Origin: Chloroflexota bacterium
GTDB lineage: Bacteria; Chloroflexota; Dehalococcoidia; Dehalococcoidales; RBG-16-60-22
Assembly (NCBI GenBank): GCA_016875955.1
Contig: VGOH01000023.1
Span: 1-11,583, forward strand
Direction: 5' to 3'
Length of the DNA: 11,583 nt
Part shown: one piece after another, positions 1-6,019 of the stretch
How positions within the stretch are numbered: the first letter of the stretch is position 1
Layout: every line of letters starts with the position of its first letter
Notes under the pieces: model-generated
The model's database searches: none
The model's input: only the letters and a program-made list of their open reading frames with translations
What the model was told of the DNA's origin: nothing
Translations under genes and position numbers: made by a program

Positions 1-60
1 AAATTATCGGCGCCGCAGGGCAATAGCAGCTTCAAAACAATCCGGTGGAGCACAGTATGA
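1..60 (+). other. possible 3' end of an upstream CDS
   Basis: Frame 1 is open from the window edge to a TGA at 58-60. That TGA would overlap the priA ATG (57-59) as ATGA, the classic arrangement of translationally coupled genes. The visible 19 codons resemble no family I can name. Frame 3 stops earlier, at TAG 24-26, and frame 2 runs on into priA, so the true reading frame of the neighbour is not settled. In Firmicutes coaBC often precedes priA, but nothing in these few residues shows that here. Confidence 0.2.
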
Positions 61-2492
61 AATATGCGGAGGTCAGCGTTAATTCCCCGATTGCCCAGCG
101 CCGCACTTTCAGCTATGCCATACCCCTCCACCTGAATATTGAGGTGGGGCAGGCGGTATGGGTCCCCTTCGGTGAGCGCACCCTGCAGGGCATCGTCATG
201 GCCTTGAGCCCCCACCCGGTGGTGGCCGAGACCAGAGACATCTCCGGCATCATTGAGTCGCGCCCGCTTCTCTCCGCAGCCCGGATAAGCTTGGCCCAAT
301 GGCTGAGCGATTACTATCTCTCCCCCCTTTTCAGTGCCGTGGCCCTCATGCTGCCGCCGGGGTTTGAACGGAAAACGCTGACTTTTGTCTCGGCAGCGCC
401 GGATGCCGATGAATCGGACATCTCCTCTCTTACTCCAGAGCAGCGCCAGATTTTGGCGCTATTACAGAAACAGGAAAGGGTCAGCCTCAGGGAGCTGGAG
501 AAGAAGTTCGGGGAAAAGAAAGCGCAGGCCATTGTCTCGCAACTGGTGAAACGGGGACTGGCGGCGAGAAACTATGAGCTTGAGCCGATAAAGATACAGC
601 CCAAGAAGATATCTTTTTTGCGGCTTAACGTATCCGCCGCCAGTGCCCCAGAGATATCAGCAGCGCTCAAGCAGAAACGAGCCTGGAAACAGGCCGCTCT
701 TTTTGATTTTCTGAGCCAGCAGGCCGCGCCGGTGCCCTGGACGGAAGCCAGGCAGCAGCTCAGCGCGGATAAAGCGACGGCCAATGCCCTGCTCCGCCAG
801 GGATTTATCGCCATTGAAGAGGTTGAAATCAGGCGCGAGCCGATTTCCCATCAGGACATGGCGCCGGCGCCGCCGCCGCAGCTGACCCACGCTCAGGAGA
901 TCGCCTTTGCCCGAATTTGCGAAGCGCTGCATGATGAGCAAACAGGGCAGAAAATTTTCCTGCTCCACGGTGTCACCGGCAGCGGCAAGACCGAGATATA
1001 CCTTAGGGCACTGGCGGAGGCGGTGAAGCTGGGCCGACGGGGCATCGCCCTGGTGCCGGAAATATCGCTCACCCCGCAGACCATCGAGCGCTTTGTCGCC
1101 CGCTTCCCGCGCCGCGTCGCTGTCCTGCACAGCCAGCTCTCCCCCGGCGAGCGGTATGACGAATGGCGGAGAATCAGGGACGGCGAGTGCGACGTGGTCA
1201 TCGGCCCGAGGAGCGCCCTCTTTGCCCCCCAGCCCGACCTCGGCCTCATTGTCATTGACGAGGAACACGAATGGAACTACAAGCAGGAGGACCAGTCGCC
1301 CCGTTACCACGCCCGCGATGCCGCTTTGAAGCTGGCCGAGCTGACCGGGGCGGTGGTCATCCTGGGCAGCGCCACCCCTGACGTCGGTAGCTATTTTCAG
1401 GCCCGGCAGGGCGACTTTAAACTCTTACAACTTCCTGAGCGCGTGGTGCCGGTGGAAGGCGCACTGCTGCCACAGGTTGAGGTCGTGGACATGAGGGAGG
1501 AGCTGAAGTCCGGCAACCGCAGCGTTTTCAGTCGCAGCCTGTCAAAGGCCATCACGCAGGCAGTCAACGCCGGGGAGCAGGTTATTTTATTCCTCAACCG
1601 CCGTGGTGGCGCCACGTTCATTCAATGCCGCCGCTGCGGCTTCGTGCTGCGCTGCCGCCGCTGTGAGGTAACGCTGACCCACCACTATACTGAAGACGTT
1701 CTGGTCTGCCACCAGTGCAACCAAAAAACGCCGGTGCCCGACTGCTGTCCCCGCTGTTTCAGCCGTCAGATGAAATATCTGGGCCTGGGCACGCAGAAGC
1801 TGGAGCAGGAGGTCAGCTACATCATGCCGCGGGCGCGACTGCTCCGCTGGGACAGCGATATGACCCGGAGCAAAGAGTCGCACGAGAAGATACTGCGCCA
1901 GTTCCGCGAGCACCGGGCGGATATCCCCATCGGCACACAGATGGTGGCCAAGGGGCTGGACCTGCCGCGGGTGACGCTGGTGGGCGTGGTCAGCGCCGAC
2001 ACCAGCCTGAACCTGCCTGACTTCCGTGCCGGCGAGCGGACTTTCCAGCTGTTGAGCCAGGTGGCGGGCCGGGCCGGGCGGGGGCCTCTGGGCGGACAGG
2101 TAATCTTCCAGACTTTCTCACCGGAACACTACGCCATTCAGGCCGCAGCCAGCCATGATTACACCGCTTTCTACGAAAGGGAGATTGACTATCGGCGTCA
2201 GCTGCGTAATCCTCCGTTTTCCCGGCTGGCGCTTCTGACCTGCAGCCACACCAACGACGCCATCTGCCAGCGCGAGGCGGAAAAAATGGCCAGAGCGCTT
2301 ACACTGGAGAGGGACGCCAGAGGTATCGGCGATATTAACCTGATCGGCCCAGCGCCGGCATTCATCCACCGCCTCAGAGGACGCTACCGCTGGCAGCTCG
2401 TACTGCGCGGTGCCGGGCTATCCTCTTTCCTGGCGCAGATAAACTTCCCGCAGGGCTGGACGGTTGACATTGACCCGGTGGGCCTGCTCTAG
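57..2492 (+). CDS. priA: primosomal protein N' (replication restart helicase PriA)
   Basis: This is a 3'-5' superfamily 2 DNA helicase that recognises stalled or collapsed forks and reloads the replicative helicase. Counting from ATG57 the protein has 811 residues, close to the long B. subtilis form. The N-terminal 3'-end-binding domain covers about 1-105, and a winged-helix segment follows at about 125-190. Walker A is GVTGSGKT (305-312) and the DEEH box is at 401-404. Zinc ligands are four CxxC pairs: C524/C527, C533/C536, C551/C554 and C564/C567. The helicase C-terminal motifs are GTQMVAKG (from 626) and AGRAGRG (670-676). The frame stays open to a GTG at 45, but ATG57 has the Shine-Dalgarno GGTGGAG (44-50) six bases upstream, whereas GTG45 has none. 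def follows after 36 bp, so the two are probably co-transcribed. No key residue is missing. Confidence 0.97.
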   Translation: MKYAEVSVNSPIAQRRTFSYAIPLHLNIEVGQAVWVPFGERTLQGIVMALSPHPVVAETRDISGIIESRPLLSAARISLAQWLSDYYLSPLFSAVALMLPPGFERKTLTFVSAAPDADESDISSLTPEQRQILALLQKQERVSLRELEKKFGEKKAQAIVSQLVKRGLAARNYELEPIKIQPKKISFLRLNVSAASAPEISAALKQKRAWKQAALFDFLSQQAAPVPWTEARQQLSADKATANALLRQGFIAIEEVEIRREPISHQDMAPAPPPQLTHAQEIAFARICEALHDEQTGQKIFLLHGVTGSGKTEIYLRALAEAVKLGRRGIALVPEISLTPQTIERFVARFPRRVAVLHSQLSPGERYDEWRRIRDGECDVVIGPRSALFAPQPDLGLIVIDEEHEWNYKQEDQSPRYHARDAALKLAELTGAVVILGSATPDVGSYFQARQGDFKLLQLPERVVPVEGALLPQVEVVDMREELKSGNRSVFSRSLSKAITQAVNAGEQVILFLNRRGGATFIQCRRCGFVLRCRRCEVTLTHHYTEDVLVCHQCNQKTPVPDCCPRCFSRQMKYLGLGTQKLEQEVSYIMPRARLLRWDSDMTRSKESHEKILRQFREHRADIPIGTQMVAKGLDLPRVTLVGVVSADTSLNLPDFRAGERTFQLLSQVAGRAGRGPLGGQVIFQTFSPEHYAIQAAASHDYTAFYEREIDYRRQLRNPPFSRLALLTCSHTNDAICQREAEKMARALTLERDARGIGDINLIGPAPAFIHRLRGRYRWQLVLRGAGLSSFLAQINFPQGWTVDIDPVGLL

Positions 2493-2528
2493 TAAACTGT
2501 AATCGATTTTTTAACTCAAGGAACTGGT

Positions 2529-3017
2529 ATGGCGGTACTTCCAATCCGTATTGTTCCCGATTCGGTGCTGAAGCAGAAGGCGAAAAAAGTCCACGCCATT
2601 GACCGCTCCATTAAAAAGCTGGTCCGGGATATGCTGGAGACGATGCATGTCGAGCCGGGCCGCGTCGGGCTGGCGGCGCCGCAGGTGGGTGTCCCCTTAC
2701 GAGTTATTGTCATCGGCATACCCGAAGAAGAGGATATTGTTTTAATCAACCCACAGATAGTGCGCCGCCGGGGGGAAAGGATTATTGATGAAGGCTGCCT
2801 CAGCGTTCCCGGCTATACTGGACAGATAAAACGCGCCGAAGCGGTGACCGTAAAAGGTAAAGACCAGAACGGTAAGGAACTGAGGGTAAAAGCGGAGGGC
2901 CTTTTAGCCCAGGCGCTGGAACATGAGATTGACCACCTCAACGGGACGCTGTATATTGACCACCCTGAAGCGCGGGAAACGCTGCGCAAGATACAGCCAG
3001 AAGAAACCGGCCTTTAA
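2529..3017 (+). CDS. def: peptide deformylase
   Basis: This metal-dependent hydrolase removes the formyl group from the N-terminal methionine of nascent proteins. The protein has 162 residues, normal for the family. All three diagnostic motifs are present: GLAAPQ (47-52), EGCLSVPG (88-95) and HEIDH (132-136). Metal ligands are therefore C90, H132 and H136, with E133 as the catalytic acid/base. The start is supported by AAGGAA (2518-2523) five bases before the ATG. The gene sits 36 bp behind priA with no convincing promoter between them, as in the common priA-def-fmt operon. The expected partner fmt does not follow; a palindromic repeat and a convergent gene do. A very weak hairpin (3011-3015 with 3021-3025) followed by TTTTAT overlaps the stop codon and may or may not end transcription. 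Confidence 0.97.
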   Translation: MAVLPIRIVPDSVLKQKAKKVHAIDRSIKKLVRDMLETMHVEPGRVGLAAPQVGVPLRVIVIGIPEEEDIVLINPQIVRRRGERIIDEGCLSVPGYTGQIKRAEAVTVKGKDQNGKELRVKAEGLLAQALEHEIDHLNGTLYIDHPEARETLRKIQPEETGL

Positions 3018-3050
3018 ACGAAAGGTTTTATCTGCATCTGGGTGTTATCT

Positions 3051-3160
3051 GCTCACCTCACCCCTGTCCCCTCTCCAGCCAATAACGTTGGCCGACAACC
3101 ACACTTATTATGGCTGGAGAGGGGTGCTATAAAAATGAGAGGGGGACACAGGGGGTAAGC
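3051..3160. repeat. ~110-bp imperfect palindrome, MITE/REP-like intergenic repeat
   Basis: A perfect 13-bp inverted repeat, CCCCTCTCCAGCC at 3068-3080 and its complement at 3112-3124, is extended inward by AATAA/TTATTAT. An outer imperfect pair (3051-3075 with 3137-3160) both read roughly GCTYAC...CCCCTGT..CCCC.TCTC from the ends inward, so the element is palindromic out to its ends. ATCT lies immediately outside each end (3047-3050 and 3161-3164), a possible 4-bp target duplication. There is no open frame of note inside. Its place between convergent genes (def on +, HTH regulator on -) suits either a dispersed repeat or a bidirectional structure that blocks read-through, but neither side has the T-run of an intrinsic terminator. 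Confidence 0.6.
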
Positions 3161-3208
3161 ATCTGAGAGCAACTAAAAGCAAACAAAACCCGTTAAATAC
3201 CCTTAGCG

Positions 3209-3472
3209 CTAATCAGCTCTGTGGCAAGATTCAGTGACAGCTGTCCTCAAGCCAAGACCGTCAGAATTATTACTCTCAAGGTAAAAAAGCTCATCAAGCC
3301 CGCAGCTGGGAAACGCCCGCTTGGCCCCGACAATGAACTTTTGATTGATAGAGCGTTTCCCATCACGCACACGATAAACCTGGCTGACAGATATCCCCAT
3401 CGCATGAGCCAGCTCGGACAGGTTGTGGTAGTGTCCATCACACAGCTCAAATACTCTCGTCCTGATTATCAC
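3209..3472 (-). CDS. small helix-turn-helix DNA-binding protein, probable autoregulator
   Basis: A short protein of 87 residues if read from the GTG at 3472. The segment at about residues 17-42 (NLSELAHAMGISVSQVYRVRDG and following) is a clear helix-turn-helix with the usual A..MGIS.SQ.YR pattern. A helical region follows to about 66, then a polar tail of about 20 residues with no recognisable motif. The frame is open to an ATG at 3502, but that ATG lies upstream of the start site expected from the consensus promoter at 3505-3533. GTG3472 is preceded by the Shine-Dalgarno GAAAGGTG (3478-3485) with five bases of spacing, so I prefer it. A 16-bp palindrome covers the predicted transcription start, suggesting self-repression. 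It is divergent from the APC permease cassette, a likely second target. C11, H14, H16 and C57 could bind metal, but this is speculation. No gene name is justified. Confidence 0.8.
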   Translation of the reverse strand: MIIRTRVFELCDGHYHNLSELAHAMGISVSQVYRVRDGKRSINQKFIVGAKRAFPSCGLDELFYLESNNSDGLGLRTAVTESCHRAD

Positions 3473-3487
3473 GGCGGCACCTTTCTC

Positions 3488-3503
3488 TATGCCATATGGC
3501 ATA
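3488..3503. promoter_or_regulatory. perfect 16-bp palindrome, likely operator
   Basis: TATGCCATATGGCATA is its own reverse complement. It lies just downstream of the minus-strand -10 box and covers the predicted transcription start of the HTH gene, a classic repressor position. Its half-site TATGCC recurs at 3519-3524 and 3538-3543, and as GGCATA at 3575-3580. Binding by the neighbouring HTH protein is an inference from position and symmetry. Confidence 0.75.
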
Positions 3504-3504
3504 T

Positions 3505-3533
3505 ATTATAGCTGCAAATATGCCATTTGTCAA
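3505..3533 (-). promoter_or_regulatory. consensus sigma-70-type promoter of the HTH regulator gene
   Basis: On the minus strand the sequence reads TTGACA (3533-3528), a 17-bp spacer, then TATAAT (3510-3505). Both hexamers and the spacing match the housekeeping consensus exactly. Transcription should begin near 3497-3499, giving a leader of about 25 bases to the GTG at 3472. A perfect promoter on a small regulator gene is typical of genes that are held down by a repressor. Confidence 0.85.
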
Positions 3534-3580
3534 TATTTATGCCGTTTTTAATGATTTGACAGCCGCCTGGAATGGGCATA
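3519..3580. promoter_or_regulatory. additional TATGCC/GGCATA half-sites across the divergent promoters
   Basis: Besides the palindrome, the hexamer occurs at 3519-3524 (inside the spacer of the minus promoter, within the near-palindrome CAAATATGCCATTTG at 3515-3529), at 3538-3543 (between the two -35 boxes) and inverted at 3575-3580 (running into the -10 box of the plus promoter). In all, five copies fall in 93 bp, far more than chance would give for a 6-mer. One regulator could therefore control both directions. Confidence 0.55.
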
Positions 3581-3584
3581 AAAT
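3556..3584 (+). promoter_or_regulatory. sigma-70-type promoter of the APC permease gene
   Basis: TTGACA (3556-3561), a 17-bp spacer and TAAAAT (3579-3584) make a near-consensus promoter. It is back to back with the HTH promoter, with the two -35 boxes 22 bp apart. The start site should be near 3591, leaving about 43 bases of leader before the ATG at 3634. The inverted half-site GGCATA (3575-3580) overlaps the -10 box, so a bound repressor would block it. Confidence 0.75.
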
Positions 3585-3633
3585 AGCTCATTGTACGGAA
3601 AAAGGGGCAGAGTAAATAAACTGAATTTTGAAT

Positions 3634-5091
3634 ATGCAGACCACCCCTTGGCAACCCAAACCTGGTGACAGGGTATTTCGCCCTAGGAGAATCAAACGGT
3701 TCCGCCTGCGACGGGTGCTCGGTATCCCCGCCGTCTTCAGTGCCGGTTATGGAAATGTTGGCTCTTCCATCTATTATGCCCTGGGCATCGTAGCACTGGT
3801 AGCGATGGGGGCAACGCCCGTGGCACTGGGCATCGCTGGCATCCTCTTTATCTTTACCGCGCTCACCTATGCCGAAGGCACCGCCGCGCTGCCGGAGGCG
3901 GGCGGCTCGGCCAGTTTCGCCCGGCATGGCTTTAATGACCTGATTGGCTTTATCGCCGGCTGGGCACTGATGCTGAGCTACATCGTCACCATCTCCATCT
4001 CCGCCTTCACCATCCCCCCTTACCTCGGCTTCTTCTGGGAGCCGCTCAAGGACTCAGCGGCCATCGGTACACTGACCTCCATGGGCATTGTCTTCTTCCT
4101 CATGCTCCTGAATGTCATCGGCATCAAGGAGACATCATTGGTCAATATCAGCGCCGCCGTGCTGCACCTAACAACCCACATCTCTCTGGTGGTTATCGGC
4201 TTTGTGCTTGTCTTCAACCCCAAAGTACTGCTCAGCCGCATTTTTGATAACTGGCCGGCGCCGCAGAACCTGATTATCGGCATTGCGCTGGCCGCCATCG
4301 CCTATACCGGCATTGAAACCGTGTCGCAGATGGCAGAGGAGACCAGAAAGCCGGAGCAAAAGGTGCCGCGCGCGCTGGTAATGATGATTGTGGCAGTCCT
4401 GGTCGTCTTTGCCGGCATATCGCTGGTATCGCTATCGGTAATGACGCCGCAGGAGCTGGCCTCGGACTGGTCCCGGGACCCGGTCGCCGGCATCGCCGCC
4501 AACCTGCCGCTGGTGCTGCTGCGTGATGTGCTCAAGCCGTTGATTGCCATCCTGGCCGGCGCCATCCTGCTTATCGCCACCAATGCCGGCCTGATTGGTA
4601 TTTCCCGGCTCGCCTTCTCGCTGGGAAATCACCGGCTGGTGCCGCCGGTGCTGAGTCGCATTCACCCTAGGTTCAAGACGCCGTACATCTCCATAATCCT
4701 GTTCAGCGTCGTCGCCATCCTCATCCTGCTGCCCGGTTTCTTTGAAGCCAATGTCTTTGAGAACATGGGCGCGTTATATGCGGTTGGTTCCCTGCTCGCC
4801 TTCATGTTTGCCCACGCCTCAATCATCAGCCTGCGCCTCCGGCGGCCAGACCTGCCACGCCCGTTCAAGCTCGGCGGCAATATCAGGGTAAAAGAACGTG
4901 AGTTGCCGCTGACCGCCATTCTGGGCCTGTGTGCGCTGACCGTAATCTGGGTCATCATCCTGATTACCCAGCCTTACAGCCGGTGGGTTGGTCTTGCCTG
5001 GATGGTGGTGGGCGTCATTATCTACTATTTCTACCGCAAACGGGAAAAATTGCCGTTCCTTGAGGCCCCGGAGGGCCAGGCGAGCCAATAA
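3634..5091 (+). CDS. APC-superfamily permease (amino acid or possibly K+ transport)
   Basis: An integral membrane transporter of 485 residues, the usual size for the amino acid-polyamine-organocation superfamily, with about 12 hydrophobic segments from residue 31 to about 465 and short charged ends. The first segment contains the glycine/serine-rich break GNVGSS (from 41) seen where APC proteins bind substrate. A segment with YTGIE (E228) followed by AEETRKPEQKVPRA is the characteristic mid-protein APC signature. Substrate cannot be read from sequence. Most relatives are annotated as amino acid permeases, but the downstream USP and two TrkA-like proteins raise the option of a potassium carrier, as KimA of B. 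subtilis is also an APC protein. The start is uncertain: ATG3634 or TTG3628 are both possible and neither has a good Shine-Dalgarno. An in-frame TGA at 3622 excludes longer forms. Confidence 0.88.
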   Translation: MQTTPWQPKPGDRVFRPRRIKRFRLRRVLGIPAVFSAGYGNVGSSIYYALGIVALVAMGATPVALGIAGILFIFTALTYAEGTAALPEAGGSASFARHGFNDLIGFIAGWALMLSYIVTISISAFTIPPYLGFFWEPLKDSAAIGTLTSMGIVFFLMLLNVIGIKETSLVNISAAVLHLTTHISLVVIGFVLVFNPKVLLSRIFDNWPAPQNLIIGIALAAIAYTGIETVSQMAEETRKPEQKVPRALVMMIVAVLVVFAGISLVSLSVMTPQELASDWSRDPVAGIAANLPLVLLRDVLKPLIAILAGAILLIATNAGLIGISRLAFSLGNHRLVPPVLSRIHPRFKTPYISIILFSVVAILILLPGFFEANVFENMGALYAVGSLLAFMFAHASIISLRLRRPDLPRPFKLGGNIRVKERELPLTAILGLCALTVIWVIILITQPYSRWVGLAWMVVGVIIYYFYRKREKLPFLEAPEGQASQ

Positions 5092-5110
5092 AAAAGATAT
5101 AGTTATAGTA

Positions 5111-5139
5111 TTGTAGATTTTCGGGCGTAGGATTATAAT
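5111..5139 (+). promoter_or_regulatory. probable promoter of the usp-trkA genes
   Basis: TTGTAG (5111-5116), a 17-bp spacer and a perfect TATAAT (5134-5139) lie in the 79-bp gap between the permease and the stress protein gene. The -35 box matches only in TTG, so strength is uncertain. It would let the USP and RCK genes be expressed apart from the permease. No TATGCC element is present here. Confidence 0.5.
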
Positions 5140-5170
5140 AATACGCTGAATAAAAATATGGCTGGGGAAA

Positions 5171-5590
5171 ATGGAATTTCATAAGGTTCTGGTGCCAGTA
5201 ACCGGCAGCGAGGCTGATGTTGAAGCGTTAAGGCTGGCCATCAGGCTGGCCAAAAAAGAGAAAGGCAAAGTCTGGTCGGTTTACGTTATCACCATCAAGC
5301 GTGCCCTGCCCCTTGATGCTGAAATCAAGCCTGAAATTGAAAAGGCGGATGGCATTATGGATAAAATGGAGTCCATCGCTGAAGAGGAAGAAGAATACGA
5401 GGTGGATACAGATATACTCCAGGCCCGTGACGCCGGTCCGGCGATAATCGATGAAGCGGTGGAGCGGGGTGTTGACCTTATCCTGATGGGGGTAAAGTAC
5501 AAGAAACGCTTTGGCCAATTCAGCCTGGGCAGTGTGGTCCCCTATGTGTTAAAGAACTCACCCTGCCCGGTGATACTTTATCATCAATAA
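5171..5590 (+). CDS. universal stress protein (UspA family)
   Basis: A small cytosolic protein of 139 residues with the alpha/beta USP fold: strand-one KVLVPVTGS (5-13), a long first helix, DLILMG (102-107) and the C-terminal GS..PYVLKNSPCPVI block. Members often bind ATP through G-2X-G-9X-G(S/T) and an Asp after the first strand. Here G107 and G120-S121 are kept, but the middle glycine is Y110 and the usual Asp is T11, so nucleotide binding may be weak, altered or lost. A Glu-rich stretch (71-77) sits mid-protein. The upstream GGGGA (5164-5168) is very close to the ATG. The gene lies between an APC permease and two RCK-type genes (first one 20 bp downstream). In KimA-type APC transporters the cytosolic domain has a USP-like fold, so this may be a separate regulatory subunit; that is inference. 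Confidence 0.9.
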   Translation: MEFHKVLVPVTGSEADVEALRLAIRLAKKEKGKVWSVYVITIKRALPLDAEIKPEIEKADGIMDKMESIAEEEEEYEVDTDILQARDAGPAIIDEAVERGVDLILMGVKYKKRFGQFSLGSVVPYVLKNSPCPVILYHQ

Positions 5591-5610
5591 TTAATCCAGT
5601 TGAGGGTAGA

Positions 5611-6009
5611 ATGAAGATACTTATTATGGGCTGCGGCAGAGTTGGTGCGCAGATTGCCGCCCTGCTGGAGCAGGACGGCCATGATATCACCATCCTTGAT
5701 ATTGATGCTTACAGCTTTCGCAGGTTGCCGCCTGATTTCAAAGGCACGGCACTCCTCGGCAATGGCATGGATGGGGACGTATTGAAGAGAGCTGGCATAG
5801 AGGAAGCAGACGTTTTTATCGCCATGACACAGGGCGACAACCGCAACGTCATGGCGGCCCAGATTGCCAAGCACATTTTCCATGTGCCGCGGGTTATCTC
5901 CCGCATCTACGACCCCCTGCGGCAGGAGATGTATGATACCCTCGGCCTGGAGGCCTTCAGCCCCACGGCCATCTTTGCCGAGCTGGTGAGAGAGAAAGTA
6001 GAGAGCTAA
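5611..6009 (+). CDS. TrkA-like protein, RCK_N (TrkA-N) domain only
   Basis: A 132-residue Rossmann-fold protein of the RCK/TrkA-N family, which binds NAD(H) or ATP/ADP and gates potassium transporters from the cytosolic side. The nucleotide loop is GCGRVG (7-12) and the acidic ribose-binding residue is D30 at the end of the second strand. The sequence ends right after the RCK_N fold, so the C-terminal RCK_C ligand domain is absent. The stop codon is clean and the next gene begins 10 bp later in another frame, with its own ribosome-binding site and its own Rossmann loop, so this is a natural short form and not a frameshifted half. The Shine-Dalgarno GAGGGT (5602-5607) supports the ATG. It may pair with the next gene's product in a hetero-oligomeric ring. 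No TrkH/KtrB membrane partner is seen in the window. Confidence 0.9.
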   Translation: MKILIMGCGRVGAQIAALLEQDGHDITILDIDAYSFRRLPPDFKGTALLGNGMDGDVLKRAGIEEADVFIAMTQGDNRNVMAAQIAKHIFHVPRVISRIYDPLRQEMYDTLGLEAFSPTAIFAELVREKVES

Positions 6010-6019
6010 GGGGATATAT

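Noticed and set aside
657..1310. 217-codon open frame on the minus strand inside priA
   Set aside because: It runs opposite conserved helicase motifs, has no ribosome-binding site of note, and its protein is low-complexity and unlike any family; it is a product of GC-rich codon structure.
3009..3031. Weak hairpin CCTTT/AAAGG followed by TTTTAT after def as an intrinsic terminator
   Set aside because: The stem has only five strong pairs plus possible G-T pairs, and it is AT-rich and overlaps the stop codon; too weak to call.
3221..3511. 96-codon + strand frame across the HTH gene and its promoter
   Set aside because: It is antisense to a clear helix-turn-helix protein and would read through the operator palindrome; no ribosome-binding site or family match.
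5065..5080. GGCC...GGCC inverted repeat at the end of the permease gene as a terminator
   Set aside because: Short arms inside the coding sequence, and no T-run follows.
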